Assembly: GCF_014195545.1 (NCBI RefSeq) | Contig: NZ_JACIBX010000023.1 | Coordinates: 1 to 35,171 of the forward strand | DNA length: 35,171 bases | Source of the DNA: Limimaricola variabilis | GTDB taxonomy: Bacteria; Pseudomonadota; Alphaproteobacteria; Rhodobacterales; Rhodobacteraceae | Direction of reading: 5' to 3' | In this document: positions 31,689 through 35,171 of the stretch, piece after piece | Layout: each line of letters begins with the position of its first letter | How positions within the stretch are numbered: the stretch's first letter is position 1 | The notes under the pieces: model-generated | Database searches by the model: none | What the model was told of the DNA's origin: nothing | What the model saw: only the letters and a program-made list of their open reading frames with translations | Program-made: the position numbers and the translations under genes

Positions 31689-31890
31689 TGCCGACGACCA
31701 CCATCATCAGTCCCAGCATCGACAGCATCAGCGCCCCGATGTTGAGCGGCACGACCCGCGCCAGCCGGGCCCGCATCTCCGCATCCTCGAGGCCCTGACG
31801 CCGGAGCCGCAGCACCGCCAGCAAGCTCCACAGGATCGCGGCGAAACCCGCGGCCGTGATCGCCGCGCCGATCCAGATGACGATCTCCAT
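31675..31890 (-). CDS. Small two-helix membrane protein
   Basis: This 71-residue protein has two hydrophobic helices (about 3-26 and 49-70) joined by a charged loop (RLRRQGLEDAEMRARLAR). No family is recognised. The ATG at 31890 has a good ribosome binding site (GGGAGAAC). Its last 14 bases overlap the end of the crotonase-like gene on the other strand. It is divergent from gapR across 160 bases. Confidence 0.7.
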   Translation of the reverse strand: MEIVIWIGAAITAAGFAAILWSLLAVLRLRRQGLEDAEMRARLARVVPLNIGALMLSMLGLMMVVVGIILS

Positions 31891-32050
31891 GCCCGTTCTC
31901 CCGGCTGATCCGCGTTCGCTGCCGGACTAGCCCTGCGGACGACGCGGCACAAGCCCGCCTGCCGCGGGGATGCATGGCGCGGGGCGCTTGATGCCGTCCC
32001 TGCCGGGCGATAGGGAAGGGGCCCGACACCCGCCCCGACAGGAGAGAGAC

Positions 32051-32314
32051 ATGAGCGACGCGTCCGTGATCGATGTGCAGAGCAACGCGGCCGGCGAGGA
32101 GCTGCGCCAGTTCATCGAGCGCGTCGAGCATCTCGAAGCCGAAAAGAAGGACATCGCCGAGCAGATCAAGGAAGTGATGGCCGAGGCCAAGGGGCGCGGC
32201 TACGACACCAAGATCCTGCGCAAGGTGATCGCCCTGCGCAAGCGCGAGCCCGACGACATCGCCGAGGAAGAGGCGGTGCTCGACATGTACAAGGCCGCGC
32301 TCGGCATGAGCTGA
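32051..32314 (+). CDS. gapR: GapR family nucleoid-associated protein (DUF2312)
   Basis: This 87-residue protein matches the GapR/DUF2312 family, which binds AT-rich, overtwisted DNA and supports topoisomerase action during replication (known from Caulobacter). The core is the long coiled coil [20 protein letters not shown] with [20 protein letters not shown], followed by [17 protein letters not shown] and a helical end. The ATG at 32051 has AGGAGAGAG upstream; the frame is open earlier but not family-like. A near-perfect hairpin follows the stop. Confidence 0.95.
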   Translation: MSDASVIDVQSNAAGEELRQFIERVEHLEAEKKDIAEQIKEVMAEAKGRGYDTKILRKVIALRKREPDDIAEEEAVLDMYKAALGMS

Positions 32315-32317
32315 GAC

Positions 32318-32341
32318 TTCTCGCCGCTCAGGCGGCGAGAA
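32318..32341. terminator. Bidirectional hairpin between gapR and the convergent gene
   Basis: TTCTCGCCGC (32318-32327) and GCGGCGAGAA (32332-32341) form a perfect 10-base-pair stem with a TCAG loop. The loop and right arm contain the stop codon and last codons of the minus-strand gene, so coding and termination share the same bases. Confidence 0.75.
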
Positions 32342-33206
32342 ACCGCACCCCCTCCATCGCCGCGATCCGCTGCAGGTCCGCCTCGTAGATCGCGGTGAGG
32401 TCGGCCAGCAGCGCCGTGTCCCACCCCGGCAGGTCGATCTCGGTCTCGACCACCTCGGCGCGGGCGTATTTGTCCAGGAAAGCCGAGACCACCCTGCGCT
32501 GCTGGGCGGCATTGGCCGGCGGGTGCGAGGCGAGGTAGTCGCGCAGCCGTGCAGCACCTTCGGGGCGCATGATCTCGTCCACCAGATCGAGCCCGCCCTC
32601 GACCGGGGCATCCTCGTCGAGCCCAGCGAGTGCCCGCACCAGCTCTGGCCAGATCAACGCCGAATCCTCGTCGCACCAGACCGTCAGCCGCGCCTCCGGC
32701 GCCGCCTGTCGCAGCCGGGCCACAACGTCCGACCACAGGATCGTCCGGGGATCGAGCCCGGCCATGAACTCGTCGAAGCCGCGGCCGCGCGCCTGCTCCC
32801 AGCAGGCCGGCAGGAAGCTCGCGGGATTGCGGATGCCGAGGAACATCTCGATCCGGTCCTCGGGAAACAGTGCCGCCAGCGAGCGCGCCTTGAAACCCGC
32901 CAGCTCGTGAAAGCACCCTGCCTCGCAGATCCGGGCCGGCGTGCAGATGAAGGCCGGGTTGCCGAGCACCAGGCGCTCGGTGGTCTCGCCATGGTCGAGG
33001 ATCGCGTCGATCAGCACGTCGCGGGTGTCTGGCTCGGGCGAGCCGCCACGCAGATGCTGGATCGTCTCGCGCAAAAGCCGCCGGTAGCGCGCCGGATTGG
33101 GCACCCTTGTGCCGCGCCCCGCGAGGTTGGGCAGGTTCTTGGTCACCGATCTGAGCAGGCGGTCCTCATCGGTGCAGTTGGCGCCGATGTGAAAGGCGAT
33201 GTCCAT
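32328..33206 (-). CDS. Sulfotransferase-like hypothetical protein
   Basis: This 292-residue protein begins MDIAFHIGANCTDEDRLLRS, which resembles the 5' phosphosulfate-binding start of sulfotransferase-like proteins (HIGxxKTGTT). The loop has diverged, with C-T-D-E-D replacing the K-T-G-T-T core, so sulfate-donor binding is doubtful. Middle segments LFPEDRIEMFLGIRNPASFL resemble the second part of that fold. No signal or membrane segment is seen. The ATG at 33206 is preferred; the frame is open upstream but unlike the rest. It converges with gapR. Proteins of this type occur in related genomes without known function. Confidence 0.7.
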   Translation of the reverse strand: MDIAFHIGANCTDEDRLLRSVTKNLPNLAGRGTRVPNPARYRRLLRETIQHLRGGSPEPDTRDVLIDAILDHGETTERLVLGNPAFICTPARICEAGCFHELAGFKARSLAALFPEDRIEMFLGIRNPASFLPACWEQARGRGFDEFMAGLDPRTILWSDVVARLRQAAPEARLTVWCDEDSALIWPELVRALAGLDEDAPVEGGLDLVDEIMRPEGAARLRDYLASHPPANAAQQRRVVSAFLDKYARAEVVETEIDLPGWDTALLADLTAIYEADLQRIAAMEGVRFLAA

Positions 33207-33348
33207 GCGCGTATGGTCCTTCCACCCGCCCGGAGCGGGTCTGTTCGTGTCCGGCCCTGGCGAAGACCGGGGAGGTCGGGCGGCCGTATCCGATCCTTTA
33301 TAGTCTGTTATCTGGACAGCGAAACAGCTTTGAGCTACCGCGGCCCCC

Positions 33349-35001
33349 ATGTCCGATAAAACCAGTCAGACAAGTCCGCTCACGCGGTTTAGCCGCCCCG
33401 ACCCCTGGTCGGTCGGCGCCGTTCTGATCGCGGCGCTGGTGCTGCTGCCGGTGCTGTCGGTGATCTGGCTGGCCTTTCATCCCGACGACAATATCTGGCC
33501 GCACCTGCTGTCGACGACGCTGCCGCGCTACCTCGGCAACACCGTCCTGCTGATGCTCGCGGTCGGGGCGATCACCGCCGCCACCGGGGCAGGCGCGGCC
33601 TGGCTGGTGGTAATGTACCGGTTTCCGGGCCATGGCTGGCTGCAATGGGCGCTGCTGCTTCCGCTAGCGGTGCCGGCCTATGTGGGCGCCTACGCGCTGG
33701 TCGATTTCCTCGAATATGCCGGGCCGGTCCAGACCGGCCTGCGGGCGCTGATGGGATGGCAGGATGCGCGCGATTACGCCTTTCCGCAGATCCGGTCGCG
33801 CGGGGCGGCGATCGTGGTGCTGTCGGCGGCGCTCTACCCCTATGTCTATCTGCTGGCCCGCGCGGCGCTGCGTGAGCAATCCGGCGCCGGCTTCGAGGTA
33901 GCCCGCGCGCTGGGTGTCGGCCCCTGGGGGCGGTTCTTCCGGGTCGGGCTGCCGCTGGTCCGCCCCGCCATTGCCGCGGGCGTGGCGGTAGTGATGATGG
34001 AGACGGTGAACGATTTCGGCGTGGTCGACTACTTCGCCGTTCAGACCCTGACCACCGGGATCTTCAGCGTCTGGCTGCAGGCCGGCAATCTCGGCGGCGC
34101 CGCGCAAATCGCGACGCTGGTGCTGGCGATGATCGTCTTTCTGGTGACGCTTGAAAAACTGAGCCGCCGCCGCTCGCGGTTCTTCGGATCGGCGCGACAG
34201 CCACGGCCGGTGACGCCGGTGCGGCTCACGGGCAGGCAGGGGGCGCTGGCCTTCGCCGCTTGTCTCGCGCCGTTCCTGATGGGCTTCGTGCTGCCGGTCG
34301 CGGTACTGGCGAGCCATGCCTTCGACGCGCGCGAATGGGTCGCGCCGGGGCTGAGCCGGGCGCTGTTCCACACGCTCACCACCGGCGGCATCGCCGCCTT
34401 CGTCACCGTGCTGGCCGGGCTGTTCATGGTCTATGGCACCCGGCTCTCCGGGCATCGCCTGCCAGTGCTGCTCCTGCCGGTGACAGCGATCGGCTATGCC
34501 GCGCCGGGGGCGGTGCTGGGCATCGGCATCCTGATCCCGCTGGCGGGCTTCGACAACGCGTTGGCCGATGCGGTGCTGGCGCTGACCGGTCACGATCCGG
34601 GGCTGCTGCTGACCGGTACGGCGGCGGCGCTAGTGCTGGCCTATTGCGTACGGTTCTTCGCCATCGCGCAGGGCACCGCGGACGCGGCGCTGGGCCGGGT
34701 CTCGCCCAGCCTGCCGATGGCGGCGCGGTCCTTGGGGCAGAGCGCCGGCGGCACGCTGCGCCGGGTTCACGTGCCGCTGATCCGCGCCAGCGTCGGCTCG
34801 GCGCTGCTGCTGGTCTTCGTCGACTGCATGAAGGAGCTGCCTGCCACCCTTCTGCTGCGGCCCTTCGGCTACGACACGCTGGCGACCCGGGTGCATGCCA
34901 AGGCCAGTCTCGAGAACATCGCCGAGGCCGCCCCGGCCGCGCTGATGATCACTGCCGTCGGGCTGGTGGCGGTCGGACTTCTGGCGCGCGCGAACCGCTG
35001 A
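33349..35001 (+). CDS. Iron(III)-type ABC transporter permease (FbpB/SfuB-like)
   Basis: This 550-residue inner-membrane permease is a fused double-domain type with about 12 hydrophobic segments. Each half has an ATPase-contact (EAA) loop: FEVARALGVGPWGRFFRVGL near residue 185 and AARSLGQSAGGTLRRVHVPL near residue 465, followed by DCMKELPATLLLRPF. It belongs to the Fbp/Sfu family that carries ferric iron from a periplasmic binding protein. The binding protein and ATPase are not in this window. The upstream 142 bases hold AT-rich boxes (TTTATAGTC, CTGTTATCTGGACAG at 33305-33319, a CTGT/ACAG repeat), a possible promoter or iron-responsive site. Confidence 0.9.
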   Translation: MSDKTSQTSPLTRFSRPDPWSVGAVLIAALVLLPVLSVIWLAFHPDDNIWPHLLSTTLPRYLGNTVLLMLAVGAITAATGAGAAWLVVMYRFPGHGWLQWALLLPLAVPAYVGAYALVDFLEYAGPVQTGLRALMGWQDARDYAFPQIRSRGAAIVVLSAALYPYVYLLARAALREQSGAGFEVARALGVGPWGRFFRVGLPLVRPAIAAGVAVVMMETVNDFGVVDYFAVQTLTTGIFSVWLQAGNLGGAAQIATLVLAMIVFLVTLEKLSRRRSRFFGSARQPRPVTPVRLTGRQGALAFAACLAPFLMGFVLPVAVLASHAFDAREWVAPGLSRALFHTLTTGGIAAFVTVLAGLFMVYGTRLSGHRLPVLLLPVTAIGYAAPGAVLGIGILIPLAGFDNALADAVLALTGHDPGLLLTGTAAALVLAYCVRFFAIAQGTADAALGRVSPSLPMAARSLGQSAGGTLRRVHVPLIRASVGSALLLVFVDCMKELPATLLLRPFGYDTLATRVHAKASLENIAEAAPAALMITAVGLVAVGLLARANR

Positions 35002-35002
35002 A

Positions 35003-35040
35003 GGGCACGGCGCATGGCGGCGAGCGCGCGACGGGTGCCC
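35003..35040 (+). terminator. Hairpin after the permease gene
   Basis: GGGCAC (35003-35008) and GTGCCC (35035-35040) flank a region that can pair internally (GGCGC with GCGC), giving a long branched hairpin 1 base after the stop. It may end the permease transcript. Confidence 0.4.
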
Positions 35041-35060
35041 CCGCGGGTCGATTACGCTTC

Positions 35061-35171
35061 ATGATGTTCCGATGTCTGGTGCCGGCAGAGGGAGTTTTGT
35101 TCCCGTTGCAGGCACTTCCATCGCTGTACGCCTCAGCAAAACAAGGGGTATCCGTACTCGCGCTGGGCGGT
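35061..35171 (+). other. Possible start of a reading frame cut by the window edge
   Basis: From the ATG at 35061 (or 35064) a frame stays open to the window edge for 37 codons, starting MMFRCLVPAEGVLFPLQALP. It has no clear ribosome binding site, and base composition is less GC-rich than the neighbours. I do not recognise it. It may be a real gene, a degraded one, or non-coding sequence. Confidence 0.12.

Noticed and set aside
31988-32014. TTGATG / GATAGG as a housekeeping promoter of gapR
   Set aside because: The spacing of 15 bases and the poor -10 element make it weak.
33305-33319. CTGT-N7-ACAG repeat as an iron-responsive operator of the permease gene
   Set aside because: Arms are only four bases and match no known Fur, Irr or RirA consensus convincingly.

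Overview
The window reads as GC-rich (roughly two thirds G+C) chromosome from an alphaproteobacterium, most likely of the order Rhodobacterales (Rhodobacter/Roseobacter relatives). The reasons are the PhyR-NepR-EcfG general stress response cassette, GapR (DUF2312), a complex I NDUFA12-type subunit next to a DUF2155 protein and aat-accC-accB, a short-chain fatty acyl type XRE regulator, and several small proteins typical of this group. I cannot name a genus. No rRNA, tRNA, CRISPR array, insertion sequence or prophage was seen.

Layout. 1-3.7 kb: a ROK-type repressor, then otsB-otsA for trehalose synthesis. 3.7-3.9 kb: a gene-poor stretch with an EcfG-type promoter and two hairpins with C-rich single-stranded parts, a candidate small RNA, followed by a YihY/BrkB membrane protein. 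4.8-10.0 kb: the general stress response core, with phyR on the minus strand divergent from nepR-ecfG-(HWE/HisKA_2 kinase)-(phospholipase D-like protein). 10.0-13.5 kb: a 28-residue membrane microprotein with its own EcfG-type promoter, clpP, clpX, a RidA-like protein, an NDUFA12-like protein and a DUF2155 protein. 13.5-16.6 kb (minus): aat, accC, accB and an unrecognised proline/alanine-rich protein. 16.7-23.9 kb (minus): acs preceded by a complete HAAT-type ABC importer (binding protein, two permeases, two ATPases). 24.2-28.9 kb (plus): a divergent short-chain acyl-type XRE regulator, a stand-alone receiver protein, a small membrane protein and a CrbS-like transporter/histidine kinase fusion. 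28.9-33.2 kb: a SpoA-domain (FliM/FliN C-terminal) protein, a TIGR01244-type phosphatase, an unusual FadB/FadJ relative that lacks its NAD-binding domain, a small membrane protein, gapR and a sulfotransferase-like protein. 33.3-35.0 kb: an iron-type ABC permease. The last 170 bases hold a hairpin and a possible gene start cut by the window edge.

How the parts work together. EcfG is the general stress sigma factor, NepR its anti-sigma factor and PhyR the phosphorylation-dependent anti-anti-sigma factor. Four intergenic sites match the EcfG promoter pattern (GGAAC, 16-17 bases, then C/G-GTT): before otsBA, before the candidate small RNA, before phyR, and before the 28-residue microprotein. The window therefore holds both the regulator and a local piece of its regulon.

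The second theme is short-chain carboxylate use. Acs, an ABC importer in the same transcription unit, a divergent short-chain acyl-type regulator and a CrbS-like sensor kinase are contiguous, which suggests a sense-import-activate module. The most unusual single protein is the FadB/FadJ-like one at 30423-31688. It keeps the crotonase domain, the linker and the last dehydrogenase helical repeat, but has lost the Rossmann domain and one catalytic glutamate.
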